Shown piece after piece: positions 10,770 to 25,067 of a DNA stretch of 64,000 nt (its first letter is position 1; every line of letters begins with the position of its first letter). Both the position numbers and the translations under genes were made by a program. The notes below the pieces were generated by a model that was not told where the DNA came from, searched no databases, and saw only the letters and a list, made by a program, of their open reading frames with translations. Source of the stretch: Lingula anatina (lineage: Eukaryota; Brachiopoda; Lingulata; Lingulida; Lingulidae); contig NW_019775802.1 of NCBI RefSeq assembly GCF_001039355.2, positions 310,001 to 374,000 of the forward strand. Direction: 5' to 3'.

Positions 10770-12240
10770 AGATTTAAAATGGAAATCTTATCATTTACTT
10801 GTCGACAATAGGGAGGAGAGACGACTTGGAGGGTTTGACAGGATTGACTACAGTATCTTAATGGAAAAAATTGAAATTCAAGGGATAGGCCTACCAGACT
10901 TTCTAAGACGTTGGATTTATTCCTTTCTTTGCGAACGGTTGCAACGAGTAAAATGCAGTAGCTTTAAATCTGATTGGGTTCAGCTAGTGGGAGGGGTGCC
11001 TCAGGGCTTTAAAATAGACCCCATTCTTTTCCTTGCAATGATCAATGACCTGAAAACTTGTTGCTCAGACATTAAGTTTGTTGATGATAGAGTCATGATA
11101 CGGAGTACATGTAGGGCCTACCTACATTTTAAATTTGCAAATTCGGCGAAACACCGCACCTACCAATTGGCTGACTGGGTGAAGCAAAACAAGATGACAC
11201 TTGATGCCAGGAAGACAAAGTGGATGGACATAAATTTTTACCAAGAACTGTAATCTTACAATACCAACATTGGAAATAGATGGTGAATGTGTGGAAAAGG
11301 TCAAAGAGTTTAAGATAGGCGTACTTGGTGTTATTTTAACCCCAGACCTTAAGTGGGCTGAACACATCCAAACCATGTATGCTAAGGCATGTTTTAGGCT
11401 TCATTCACATGGAATGTCTATTTTCTAAATTCTATTTTCTATTCGCGGTAGGGCCTATATCTTGTGATCACGGTCTGTGCCCTGAATATCCCGCGGCGTA
11501 ATTACTGGCAGCGCGAGCCAGTTACTATAAGTTACTATAAGTAACTGGCTCGTGCTGCCAGTAATTACGCGGCGGGATATTCAGGGCCCAGACCGTGATC
11601 ATAAGATACCGCGAATAGAAAATAGATTTTTAGAAAATAGATATTCCATGTGAACGAAGCCTAAAGCTCTTTTAATTTTATCTCAGACAGCTAAAGAGGG
11701 CAAAACTGGACATACAAGATTTATTAACTAGGCCTATCTACCAGTCTGTACTAAGATCAGTTTTAGAATTTGCGTGTCTAGTGTGGGGACAAGGTCTGAC
11801 TGCTGAGCAATCTGAATGTCTAGAGTCAGTTCAAAAGAGAGCCTTGAGGATTATTTGCCCTGGTCTCAGTTATGACGATGCCTAAAAAGTTTGTAACATC
11901 GACACTATAGACAAACGTAGACATTTGCTGTATCAGAGGTTTTATACAAAACTACAAAATTGTGAAAAATTGAGTCATTTATTGCTCGAAAGAAACACGA
12001 AATAACACCAAATTTTTACAATCAAAAGTGATTTAAAAAATTCCTTTGTTAATTATTGCCTTTTAATTTGTAGTAATTCATGAACGCCTTTTTAATCTGT
12101 AGTATTTTAGGAATAATTTATTGGTTTATAATTTAAAGTTTATTTTCAATTTTCTTTTAAACATACTGTCTACATCTTCAACGTTAGGGTTGCGATTTTA
12201 CCTAATAAACTATTACTATATTATTATTATTATAATAGTC
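10770..12240 (+). pseudogene. Decayed non-LTR retrotransposon (CR1/Jockey-like) reverse transcriptase
   Basis: The plus-strand reading shows reverse-transcriptase blocks in order: FDRIDYSILMEKI, LPDFLRRWIYSFL, GGVPQGFKIDPILF, then KFVDDRVMI (the catalytic Y/F-x-D-D box, 11077-11103). Later come DWVKQNKMTLDARKTKWM, LGVI near 11327, and after the inserted hairpin (11394-11666) LKRAKLDIQDLL, RSVLEFACLVWG, LESVQKRALRIICPG. This is the usual end of a CR1/Jockey-type ORF2. Frameshifts, stop codons and the hairpin insertion show it is dead. The 3' end is set approximately at the AT-rich TAATAAACTATTACTATATTATT tail region near 12200-12240. Confidence 0.85.
11394..11666. mobile_element. Long foldback (hairpin) element inserted in the LINE
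   Basis: Two arms of about 125-130 bp are inverted copies of each other around a loop of about 20 bp near 11520-11550. The outer end AGGCTTCATTCACATGG pairs with CCATGTGAACGAAGCCT; the inner parts include TGATCACGGTCTG / CAGACCGTGATCA and GCAGCGCGAGCCAGTTAC / GTAACTGGCTCGTGCTGC. LINE coding sequence resumes right after it, so it is an insertion. No clear target-site duplication and no coding capacity. Confidence 0.85.
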
Positions 12241-14021
12241 TATAACGGCACAGTGTCTGTTCGGTCTGTTTGCACCGAGTTCTGATATCGGTATATTACC
12301 AAAACAAAACACCCTAAAACAAAATATAGGCCCTATAGGTGCAGTTATATCGGCAATCGTAGAGTGGAAAAGGCCACCTCAAAATCCTATTACATGTATC
12401 AGACTCATATGTGAGTCCCATGTTTTTTATTTCAACGTTTTGACCAAGTTTAACTCTAGGCCTATCATTTTTTATTAGTTTTGTATCTACAGTATATAAT
12501 GGGCAATAGGAGTCAGTTAAAGCAGTTAAGTTAAACTTATCTTTCAGCCATCCCATTTCAAAGCAGATTCTTCTATCTGCCACCAAAGAGTAGGCCTATA
12601 CTTGCAAAATGAAAGCTAGAATTAACAGAATTCTACCTTACACCAACACATTCATGAACGAAAAAGAAAGTTAAAGAAAATTGCAGCCATATCATCTATG
12701 TGTTAATTTGCTTATCTATTAATTAATCTGTGAGAATACTACCTCATCTTCACCTTTTTAATTAACTAATTAATTTTTTTTTTTTTTGGGGGGGGGGAGG
12801 AGGAGGAGCACAGAACAGAGTGATGGCCTAAAGACCATGGCTTGTTGCCAGTATCTTTAAAAAAGAAACCATCCAGCTGCATCCAATAACGTTTTTTTAA
12901 CTGTTAAAGAATCCCTATGTAGGAACTATGTCGACTGATTATTTTCTCCAGGCATTGCCTTCATGCCGCCCTTTGCTTGCGGGCAAATGTTACCCTGTAA
13001 GATTACATCGTTAAAATATGCTTTATCATTTTATGATAACAGATTGATTAGAATTGCAATTTTTTCTAAATTAAACTGCTGGGATGATGGTTATCAAGTA
13101 TGATTGATGGAGAAATTTAAACATTTTAGCTGTCTTCAAAACTTTGATGAATGCTATTTTTTAGATTTTTCAGTAATTTCAAGACACTTGTGCTGAATAA
13201 AACTTACTGATGTAAACTACCAATCAAAGGAATAACAATAAAGCCTATTATTAAAACATGCAAAAAACAGAATTATAGTATTTTTACATAATTAAGTAAT
13301 TTTAGAATAATAATAAAATTAAATGATTATAGAATATTGATGAAATTAAGTAATTTTAATGCTATCTCTATCTTTCTTGCGAATTGAGGACGTTAACCTC
13401 GTTGGAATTTTATCGACAGTAAGAAAATGTTCGTATCGTGGGGGTGATCGTTTGGTAATTAGTGTATTAGACTGCCTCCTTTTTGTTTGGAATAAAACAA
13501 AGCTAGACTACTATTTCTTTTTATAGTGAATTTTTAAAGGCACAAATCCGGCTAATGACTTTAGTCATATTTTCAAATAGCCATTAGATCCATGAAATAT
13601 TGGTCTAAGGATTCATTGGTCTAGGAGGGTTACTTTAGTAGCTTATTTGTGATATCTCTTAAAAGTCAAAGTCCTTACATGTTATACTGAAAGCGTTTTC
13701 GAGATGTTGATATTCCACCGCTATCATACGTGATTTTCCCCCAAATTCTTATGGGTGTTTATGAATTTTATTAGCATAAAAAACATTGGATGAGCTTTGA
13801 CTAAATGCGAAATATGTCCTAGAAAGAAGTCAACGTAGTATTATCAGCTTTCTCCATGCGAATCGACCACCTTAAAGATGAAAAATAACTATCATTAATC
13901 ATTAAAGCCAATCAAGCTAAGCTACAATTATGTGGTCGAGGGCACCGGCAAAGGTCAATTCCGGGTTCAGTTTTATGTAAACAGTACTCTACTCACACGA
14001 CGTTTGTCACACTTTGTCAAA

Positions 14022-14052
<31 letters not shown>

Positions 14053-15724
14053 ATAGTTAGATAAATGAATAAATATAAAGCACTTTCTGGAATGGAATCG
14101 GTAACACTCAGAATTTTCAAGGTTTTAACCCCCACCCACCGATGATTGGAAATCCCGGTTTCCAATGGAATGTGTGTTTTCCCTTGCCTGCCACTCTCTT
14201 CATTCCCATAAGAGTGAAGTGAATCATCTTAAAACGCAGACGCTTCCTAATTAGATGAGGTCGAATGACGTGCAATAAAGTTCAATATAATGCATTTTTA
14301 AAGTATAGAACATATTTTTGGGCCCGGCTTTTGTCGTTTGTAAGGCCCCATCCCCAACCCCTAGTATTCCAGGAATTGATCGTGCTATGCGGGCTGGGGA
14401 GCATTTAACAAACATATTTCTGAAAATAAAAATTAGTGCTGCTTCGAGCGGGTCTGAGATCCAAAGTCTGGTATGATAATTATGTTCTTCTAACACTGTA
14501 TCATTCAAGATGGTTTATGGTAAATATATGCTTCATCGGGTATTTCTGACCTTCAACTGGATTTCAGGCAAGTACGTTGTGCACCATCCCGCAGCTCTAC
14601 AATCTGCCAATCCCGGGAGTTTACGGCGAAACAAAACCGCAGAGATATTCAAAATAAAGATGAGAATTAGTTTAGTTATACCATGGACCGTTTCTCCATA
14701 TTTTGTTCAAACAAACTTCGTCTTCATAAAAGAAAACAGAAAATAAGTGAATTGGCTCTGGAATAAAGTGGACCGCAGGACGTATTGATTTAGCGAAGAT
14801 ACAGGTGCACTCGGTCGAAAAAAGAGACAGAGAGACTCCAGCCCACCTGTGTGCTCACCTTATTGTACACAGATCACTTTTGCTCTGACGGGGCTCTATT
14901 GTGACATTGAATGACGTAGATATGATTCAGTTAAACGTAATTTAATACTGACATCGAGTATATTTCCGTTTAATAATTGTTTCCGGATAACAAGTAACGC
15001 AGGAGAAGAAGGGGGATACAAATGCTATAGTCAATCTTATAAAAGTGACATTCATCCTCAACGTGCTGTTTCCTAAACATATTTCAAATATCATTTTATA
15101 CAAGGAGGATCTCGCCTGAAATAAGTGAAATGTAAGTTAATATTTTAACATTTAAAAATGAAAGCATCTACGTCAGTCGCAGGGAAACAAGGCAGAAACA
15201 ACAAGTTTCCAACAAATCATGAGACATAGAGAAGAATCTGTGTCTGAAAGTCTCACATAATTGCAACTCTAAGTGTGAATGAGGGACCTGGGTGTACACC
15301 TTTTTTATCATAATACTGCACTATTATGATAATATGATACAATCATTGTGTCTTTCATGTAAGGAATCAGAAGTATTATAAATATGTAGACGGGCATTGT
15401 CAATGGCTTACAAGGCACCCTTTTCCATTTTCATACAACATTTGTGCAGTGAACGTGAGAGGCTTTAGATGATGTTTTGACAAATTGGTCCTCTTCAGCG
15501 AAAACAGCAAAAAAAGAAATTGAAATAGGCAGCTGTTTGAGTCAGTTATTATCTGGGATTGCGATCGATCATTTATCACGAAATGAATTATGTGACATGG
15601 TATGCACTGGTAAAAAAACTGACGCTGGTCTCTTATACTGTCACACCCAGACGCTATTTATATACAAATTAGATCCAAATTAACCTGTCACGAATAAGTC
15701 CGTAATATTCGTCACCACAATGAC
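12241..15724. other. Intergenic region, no gene recognised
   Basis: AT-rich DNA with a T-run/G-run at 12773-12798 and an (AAAT)n microsatellite at 14020-14054. A minus-strand open frame at 12314-12586 has no recognisable family and no splice or start support. The last few hundred bases should hold the promoter of the CEMIP-like gene. Confidence 0.5.
14020..14054. repeat. (AAAT)n microsatellite
   Basis: About nine uninterrupted AAAT units. Confidence 0.95.
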
Positions 15725-15738
15725 TATATATATTTAAG
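15725..15738 (+). promoter_or_regulatory. TATA box of CEMIP-like gene
   Basis: TATATATATTTAAG followed by GACGGCACGACGG, 96 bases before the chosen ATG (15834). Transcription would start near 15755-15765, giving a 5' leader of about 70-80 bases and making this the true first exon. Position and motif only; no transcript evidence. Confidence 0.55.
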
Positions 15739-15833
15739 ACGGCACGACGGACACGGAGATCATAATTGCTTTGTATTTCCAGAGATCAAACATTCAGTTG
15801 AATTCCATTGCTGAATACCACTTATTGCTACAG

Positions 15834-17923
15834 ATGTTGGAGCGTTCTGCGTGCCCCAAGGTTTCTTGGCTGTGGGTTCTACTGGCTTGCGCCCGTTTCG
15901 TCACTTCGTCATCCGAGCAGTGTCCATGGCTTGATGACCTTACGCCCTGGAGTGATGCCACCGCCTGGCCGAGCAATCAGGTATGGGTTGAATACCTTAT
16001 CTTATAAGTTTTAACACTGTTGTTTCAGGGAGTATGCATACATATTAAGATTGAAAGCTGAAACCAACCTGTGGCTACGGATCCAAATTAAATATTTCTT
16101 ATGCCCTTAACTTTTTTTTCATTTTTTGTCTTTTCAATATTAATTAATTGATATTGATATTAATTAATTGATAAGATGATGGCGAAATAGTACTTAACGA
16201 ACGTTTATGATTCATTGCATGCAAAATCTTTTTATTAACTAATTACCTGTACTCTAACATCCGATTATTTATAAACGCTTTTTGCCTATTTTTGCTCATT
16301 TTGTCGTGCTTATATAGTTAATATTAAAGCGTCTATAACATAAATGAAAAAACGAATGTATACATAAAGGTGTCACCGGTAGCTATGTGGAAATTGTCAA
16401 GCCGCGCTTAGTAAGTATGAAAAACTCAGGTAAAATAATCTAAATTATATGCATAAACTAATCCCATGTTCAGCATAAGTGATATATGCACATCATTTGG
16501 CGTTGAAAAAGAATGTGCGAATTATAGGAACAAATTTCGTTTGGAAGCCCGTGACCTTATGGTGGAAAAGGTCGCTGGTCAAAGGTTCCGTATCAAAATT
16601 GTGAGAGCACTAACGGGCGCGAACATATGAGAGAACATGTTCTGTATGATTGTCCTCTCACCGCAAACATTAGGGAGAGGTTTATTATTGGACTCCAGAC
16701 AGGCCACAACCATTTGGACAAACAGATATCGTGGGAAGAAAACATATTGTTAATCTTAAAAACTTGGAATCCTGCTCACAATTCAGAATAAATGAAATAT
16801 CTATCTATTTATCTCTCTGTGGGTGTGGAAATAAAGTTTCATGTGACTCTACAATACTGCATTTATTTGGCAGAACTAGTGACTAATGTTATTCTGTATT
16901 TCGACGTGAACGCTGGGTCACGCGGGTCGTTCTGTACCATTCTCCCAATCATGTTTCTATTGTGAGTGTGACAAAACCAGAAAACGAATAAAAAACGTCA
17001 GCCATACAAATGTTAATCTTCTGGGGGTATTCAGTGAATGATTTACTTATCGGGCGGATTGTGAAAGATGAACTTTCAAACTGGCAAGTACTAAGGTACG
17101 TTAACTGAGTATGTTGTGCGTATACAGGTTATTGAACTTTGAAGCACACCACAATTTTTTGCCGAATAACGAGCATATAAACGTTATATTCATCATTTTT
17201 TAAAAAAGATAAGCACTTAAAAACATCAGGCCCCAGTTTCATCTTCACTGCATGGCGCTATCCTCTGGATACCACTTTCCATTGGGTGTAATTATTATCC
17301 TCTAGACAGTTAGCTTGTGGGTGAAGTAATGTTTCACAAATGCTGGATACTTATATTGCTCTCCAGTGGTTAATATGGCTGCTTTCCTCTAGGATATCTT
17401 TGATGAAAAAGTTTTGATCATGTTAACCCAAAACAAACTAAATAAAAAAACGGAGACCCTAAGATGACGTACAGTATAGTGTAGGTGACACGTTACGTCG
17501 TCGCTGAAGATCTATTTGAATAAACATGCCGCCTGATGATCGGACATGCCCATAGGAGTTTGGGGTATTAAATACGTCTTAGTTTTTTTATAATCGTGTA
17601 AGATATGTACAATATAAGTCAGATTTTAAATCCGCCAAGGCGAGATTGAAATTTCAGTAATCCTGTCATATCTTTTTTGCGTTAAAAAATCTCCAGGGCC
17701 ACTTAAAAATACTAAATATAGAAAAGGGGATAGGTTTTCACCGTGTCGCACTACTATATTGCAAGAGAAGTAGGCCTATTCCGACAATTCACGCAGCATT
17801 TCTGTTTCTGTAAGTCTATCAACAAATGTTCCACAAATTCAATTCCATTCTGAAAAAAAAATTATATACAAATTAGATTAAAATTATCCATCATATTTCA
17901 ATAACTCATTTATAGCATGCAAT

Positions 17924-17975
<52 letters not shown>

Positions 17976-20900
17976 GCATCCTTGTTTAGAGGAAACTTGG
18001 TGGAAAAAAAGATACAGCACTTGCCTATGAATAGAAGGAAAAGAAATGTACGGTAGCAATTGAAACCAAATCTTTAAAACCCGAAAGGAAAACAGCCTGT
18101 ATGCTGCTGATAGTATCCTATAAACCGCAGCGCGCTGTACTTGCTAAAACCCACTTTACACTGGACGGCGTTCTTTTTGCGACCTTTGTGCGACCATGAA
18201 ACTGGCATCGCTGTGGTCGTAGAAAGGAGCGAAAGCATCGCTTTGGTCGCAGAGTAAATGCTCAATGATCCTCCAGTTGTCGGCACGTGAAGTGTTTTTT
18301 TTTCTTTCGCTCTGGTCGTACTGGGACGCAGAAAGGATGCTGACCAGTGTAAATGGGGCCTAAGTGACGTTAAATTATAAATACAGAATAAAAAAGCTTT
18401 GGGTTATATTTAACTAGAAGGAGCCAAATGTATAACAGCATTTCTACTGCTTAAAAACAATATTTTTGTTATCAGTTTCCTTCGAGCATCGCTTGGTAGC
18501 AGGGATATTTAGGTATTTAACAACTGTGCATTTCTGATCATACGTTAGTAGTCACTCTGATAGTTGTATAACCTCCATCGCCTTGGTAAAGACAGGCAAT
18601 AAAATTCGATTCTCTCTCAAATATAAAAAGTGGTAGTGACACCGGTAGTGACCACACAAAAATCTCTGCAGAAGTGCAGACATTTGAATATGGATCACTC
18701 GAAGTAAACCGTTGATTTCATTTTTGCAGCAAAATAAAGCATATTTTGTTACTGTTGGTAAGTTTATTTATTTGTTTGTTGTTTTATACATATATCCTTA
18801 ATTTTATTCGTAGTAAAATACATCAACCTAGAGACACTCCTAATGACGTAAGATGACAACGAAATTTAAATTGATAATGTGCTATAAAGGATAACGAGAT
18901 TATCATCACGATCAGACAGTTAACACATCAAGATAAATAGGATTCATTACATCAAATAGCATGGTCCTTGGCTGCAAGGGGGGAGGAAGCCCTTTCAAAT
19001 TTCACAAAAATTATTTCTTGAGGATCTTTAAAAAGAGCTCCTTAAGTCCTACAATGAACTAAACAGCCCCCCAACACACAGACACCGGTTTCTCTCAGCC
19101 TGCAACTCGAAATAGTAATAATATTTGATTTGTAAGAACCTGACATATTTCCAATCTAAATAACAATTAATATTTAATAAATATCGATAGATGACCTGGG
19201 GGATAATGACTGGAACTGATTAAATTAACAAACAGGATAAATCTAATATCAGTGATAAACTCCACCATTGTTTGAGAGGAAATTACAAAGTTTATCAAGC
19301 TATTGCCGTGATGTGCAATAATGTGTTCAATAAGTACCATTGCCATTATTGCCATGGAAGCCTGTAGGTCTAACTTAGAATGCAGTTTGTTTTGTCCTGC
19401 GAGCTGTGATTGGTTAAAATGCTCCACTTCCCTATTCTACGGCTTCAGGGTACAACTTGTTTTAAACAACCATCCATAATTTTAAAACACGTCCTTGAAA
19501 TTTGAAACTATTTGAGTTAACTGTTTGAGGATTACGGGAAGGGTATCAAAAGAGTCCCTTACAATCCAATTTAGCTTTGTTAGTCATCACCTTCCTTAGT
19601 CATGTTGACAACGTGACTTTACCTACAGGACCCAATGAATATTTTACACTGTGCACGTGTGCTATTTTATTGTCAAGTGTAATTTATGTTATGATTTTCA
19701 AGTAAGCGCTCTTAAAAAAAAAACGTTAACCAGGTGCAAGATGATAAAACCATTGAATTGAGCACGTGCGGGCTTTTTCACGTACTCTGTAAGTTGGCAT
19801 GATGGAACATCAAGTATTATTTATTGAACGTATTTTGTCATCTAAATTACCGCTGTCACCACCATTATTACCACTACCATCATGTACTCCGTACTGTGTT
19901 AGGCTTTTTTTTTTATTGAGCAACAATTATCATTCTACGTCGGTATTTGAGTGGTCGTAGGAATTGTAGAAAATCTTTAACCCAGTCTTACGAATTTTTG
20001 CAGTAGGTGCCATTTTCATCCCTGAACAAGATTTTATCACGAAAATTGGCAGAGTTGACCAGGAGAGTATAGGTTACAATCCCGTGCCGCCATTTTGGTT
20101 TACATGTTTTTGTGATGAAGTTAGGAGCCCCTAATTACAGATTTTCGTTAAACAAATGCATCATTTTGCTATATCAACGATAAAATCTGAACTAAGACTT
20201 TAGAAAAATCGCTGGCACGGTTTTGGAGTACTAAATGGTGTCATTGAATTGGCGTTAAAACGGTGATCGTGGGTGCTCAAGTAAAAGAGAAAGAGAAACC
20301 GATTTTCAGTTTTTACCCCAAAATCGCATTATGATGTCACCCTTAATAGAACATGTGTAAATCGTAATTTAGTCCCTGAGCACTGAAGATTTATTTATTA
20401 CCAAAAAGAATGTATGTAAGGCAGTAAATAAGGAGTTTTGGGGGAATGGTGACAATATCCTTAAATTGAATATTCTCAGTAACTTAAACTTATTGTGACA
20501 CACATTCATTTTAAGGATATTGTCACCCTATTTTGAAAGTCTATCAATAAATTACATGCATTTTCGTTTCACAGATTTTTTCAAACGAATAATAAAACAA
20601 ATAAGCTTTAAATGAAAATATATAGCAGTTTACAAAGACGCGGCTTGATCCTGTCTGTGTAAGCCTTCCTACTCTCTATACCAGGAGGCCATCTAGCTGG
20701 TACAAAACTGGACGAGGGGCTTCTTTCGCCCATATTTGTAATATCTGATAGAGTACTTACTTATTAAGGTGTCTTATAGCTAGAAGGGGCCTCTGGTGGA
20801 GAGGCTGCTGACGAACTGAGGTGTCTGCACGCGTGACACGAAGAAGTTTATTATAAAATTTACACTTGTGAATAGATTCTCCGACATAAAAATACGGATA

Positions 20901-22565
20901 GCAATTTTTTTTCATTTCTTTATATGCCATCTTTCTCTATATCGTAAACCAGTTTATGAGAACAAAACTGTTTAATACCCCTATATAATAATAATAATAA
21001 TAATAATAATGATTATGTCGATATATAACCATCTCTTTAATGATCAAAAAGTAAAGTTCAGTTCTTGTATTCCGTACTCCACAGGAGTCTCTGTGTGGTT
21101 TACATTCGCCTGGTTATTTTTTGGCCCCTGATACAGACTGGATGTTGATGCTCTTTCCTCCGTGAGGAGGATACAGCCGTATGAGACTCAAAATAAAAAT
21201 ATCTTTCACGCAAGGACTCATGGAATGGCGGGATAAAATGATCCCGACNNNNNNNNNNNNNNNNNNNNNNNNNGACAGAAGTGTCCGGATAATAACATGA
21301 AAAGAGAGAGAGAGAGAGAGAGGGAGAGGGAGAGAGAGACGCGTTATAGATAGCAAGCAGGCAACTTTGCCGCCAGTAGTCTCGTTCACTTAGAAATAAT
21401 GTTATAATTATCTTGACAGATATATGATGACAAAAAAAGCCGAAACTGTGCATTATGACATTTTTAGATGTCATGTAAGCACGCGTAAATGGGAAACGCT
21501 ATTTGAACGCGATTTGAGGCTAAACTCAAAAAATAACTCAGCTTTGTCACTAAGATGATTTATAAGGTATATAATCGCTTTTTGCATGGGTGCTTAAGAT
21601 TTTACAGGCATGATAACTGTTACAACTTAATGACGAAAAATGACTAAAACATATTATCATTTCATCCTCATCTTTCAAGATGCCAAAGGGAAATGACGCC
21701 CTGGTGAGTGAGGATAATGAAAACAATCTTGTATATGATACTTTTCGAAAAACTTGCGTACTTGCACATGTCAAAACTATAATCCTCCGCCTCCAGGGAC
21801 AGCCTAGGAGACTCCTAGGGTCTTACAGGTGTATTACTGTTGATCCTTAAAATAAAACACACTATTACAATGTAACATCCAACGTTCCGTTAAGATCCAT
21901 TAATAAAAAACATGCCATTTTAAGTCCATGCTGAAAAAAAATTAAATTACCATGCAACAATGTTTTTGTCCCCATGAATATCTATGCCGCTGCCTGGGAA
22001 TTGACAATTGATAACAAACATGATAATAACAACTTAAGAAAACTGCCTTCATGCATGGGTATTTATGATATCAATGAAAATTGATTATGTGAAAAATGAA
22101 AATTCTCCACCCCCATGGACAGCCCCCCCCCCCTAGTAACACTAAAATCCACAAAGTTATACAGACCTTTTTTCCATACCAGAACACGTCAAAGTTGTCT
22201 CCGATACCAAGACCAGAGATAGATTGGGGTCGTAGCGATATTTGTTTAGTATAGTAGAATACAAAAATATTCGATTTTACATGTGTTTTATTCAAGGTGC
22301 CCCAGGCAAACACCAGCGTAATAATCGACAATCGTCAGATTCTCTTGGACGTATCCCCGCCACCTCTGTTCAGCCTCACCATACGCAATGGAGGGCGACT
22401 TGTCTGGGGAGTTAATGGTGACCATGAACTGCGAGCTAATTATATTCTCGTGGAGGAGATGGGAGAGTTGGAAATAGGGAGTGCTGTGTGCAAGTTTCCA
22501 CAACACAGAAAGGCGACCATAACCCTGACCGGTAATCTTAAATGAAAAGATACTATTTTAAAAGG

Positions 22566-22605
<40 letters not shown>

Positions 22606-25024
22606 AAGGCTTAGAATAATTTATCATTTGCAAATAAGCATTGATTATGATTTGCAAATTATTTGTACTTTGGCATGGTTTTACAATTATAGGAAAAAGA
22701 GACGATTATCTCGATGTCGGCAACTTTGGTCAAAAGTTCCTTGGGGCTCGAACCAATGGGACATTGGAAATTCATGGAGCAAATACTTTCACTTGGACCG
22801 TGCTCACCCAAACTGCCAGAAAACCAACCATTGACGACGGGCTGATATGGGATCATGATGTAAGGGCAGTACTAGCATAAGTATAATACTGTTTTAGAAC
22901 TTCAAATGGCACATGTTCCAATTTTTCCCTTTCGATAAAATTGCCTGACCTTACTTTTAAACTGATGTTATTTTAGATCTCATGCTCGGTATATATTACG
23001 ATAATAAACCACTTTGCTATGTGAACACTAAGTGAAATGTCCTGCCCTAAACTATATACCATGAACTGATCGCAAAATTTCATGCTTTTTTTAGCTACTC
23101 ATCAATTTATCATTTACGTAGGTCAATGGTAAATGGAATGTATACATATCTGGAGTTTATCTCTATACATTTGAGCCCAATCACGGTAATATGACTTTCG
23201 ATGGACAGTATTCGAGCAATCAATATTCCTCTCTTGCAAATGACATCGACAGTAAGTACTGTTTTTTTTTTTTTCATTAACGGAACACACATAACGTCTT
23301 ATAACACACGCCGTGGATTGTGTTGAACGAATGTGTTGAAACTTGTATAAGTGCTCAAAGTCATTCAAACGTTCTATGCAATATATATTTGTCTGGTCAT
23401 AATACTGTTATCAACACATGGCGAATGAAATATGCCATTCTTGCATTGCTCATTTATTGTAAGAATTACTGAATTAAGCATTTGTTATATATTTATCTGT
23501 ACGCTATGTACTAAAAATGTAAACCTTTTCTTACACCTTTAAACACCCCGGTTTAAGTTTTACTTCTATCCTCAGATATACCTCATGGTACGATCGTCAT
23601 GCTAGCAGTGCGAGGGAAGCCATTAGGATCAGATCGCACAGCGTTTGATAATGCCATAGAGTCTCTAGGCTCCACAAAAATCCGGGAATTTGTCAATGGC
23701 AACGCGTTTGCTATGGTGGCAGTTAAAGGTAAGTGTTCACTTGTATGATTTACTCAATCTGCTCTTCCTTGGTTTTTGACTTAGACCCGTTTATTTATCC
23801 ATACGTTCGTGATTTACAATTGTTAGAGCGTATCTGTGTATATACTGCATTTTTAAACTTTTAACTTTTATCATAGCCACAGGTTATTTTTCAGTAGCTT
23901 CGGAGTATGAATGAAAACCAATCACAAGTCTACATTTTGATGGCTGGCATAGAGATATGATCTTGTGAGTGTTTTCACTTACAAGTCCTAGCTATTGAAA
24001 AACGGATTGTGACTATGATCTAAGTACATAACTTATGATACTTTTTACTCATTGAAGATATTGAGTTGAAACCGACAACTAGTATGTTTTGACTTAACCC
24101 ACAACTATCTATCAGGATCATTTGACATGCAGGTGACTCCAGTTTGACAAAAGAGACGCTGTCATCGGAGATCGGGTTCACCCATACATCAACTGGACCT
24201 GTGGACATGACCACAGGAACACTCCGCTTCATTGCTGAGAGCGCTGTTTCTGTCAGACACATGACAAAACTTAAGGCACACCAGGCAAACTACGTACGAT
24301 TTCGTGTTATTTTGTCGACAATGCAAACAATATTAAACGTTTTGGATGACGTTTCCTCCTTGTCAGAAGGTAAGACGGCCTTTTTGTCAACTTTGTTAGG
24401 CCTATATCGTTCGCACGTGTATTCTCGCCTACCTCACTACACTAGGTATCAAGTGGGCGGAGAATTCTGTCTCAGCTGAAAAATGTTCGCGGAGACACTG
24501 TTAACTTAATTCCCATGTTTTACACCATACCTTTCAATTCCTGCGTAGATCTCAATATTGTGTAAGCATTTACTAAACAGAAATAACTAACATGATGTTC
24601 TTTAAATAGATAGATAAAGATAAAAATTCAACTCACGAAAACCCTAACTGAGTGTTAAGAGGTTAGTATATACAGTCATGTTGGCACATTTGTTTCACAG
24701 TCAGTAGGGGATAGCCAATAGTCCCAGATTTCAGTTTACAACGTCCCATGATGATAATACAATATTTCTACATGTAGAAACCAATCTTTTTTTCAGGAGA
24801 CAAACTGGTAATTAGTTCCACCGATTTCGACATGATTCAAGCCGAAGAGAGAGTTGTTGTGCCTTGCCCAACATGTTCTAATTATCAGGTTGCAGTAAAC
24901 GGTAATAATATAAACGAGATGTGGTGACCGTTGGTAAACTTCCCATAACAAACAGAAAGTAAAATAAAGAGCGCTTGTCAGTCAGAACATTATGTACGGT
25001 TTGAAGCCCTTTCTTGTACTATTT

Positions 25025-25067
<43 letters not shown>

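Larger units (their letters stand above)
15981..22296 (+). other. First intron of the CEMIP-like gene (6.3 kb)
   Basis: From GTATGG after codon 49 to TTTTATTCAAG before VPQANTS. It contains a LINE remnant (16545-16795), (CT)n, a TTTACACTGG-family MITE, an inverted repeat (20448-20528), a 25-base gap and scattered AT-rich DNA. No further coding exon was recognised. The G8 domain begins on one side and continues on the other, so the intron splits the domain near its start, in phase 0. Confidence 0.85.

Noticed and set aside
12314-12586. Minus-strand 90-aa open frame
   Set aside because: No recognisable domain, no splice or promoter support. It could be a repeat remnant but nothing in it identifies one.
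21100-21474. Minus-strand frames spanning the 25-base gap
   Set aside because: They run through N and a GA repeat; no family resemblance.
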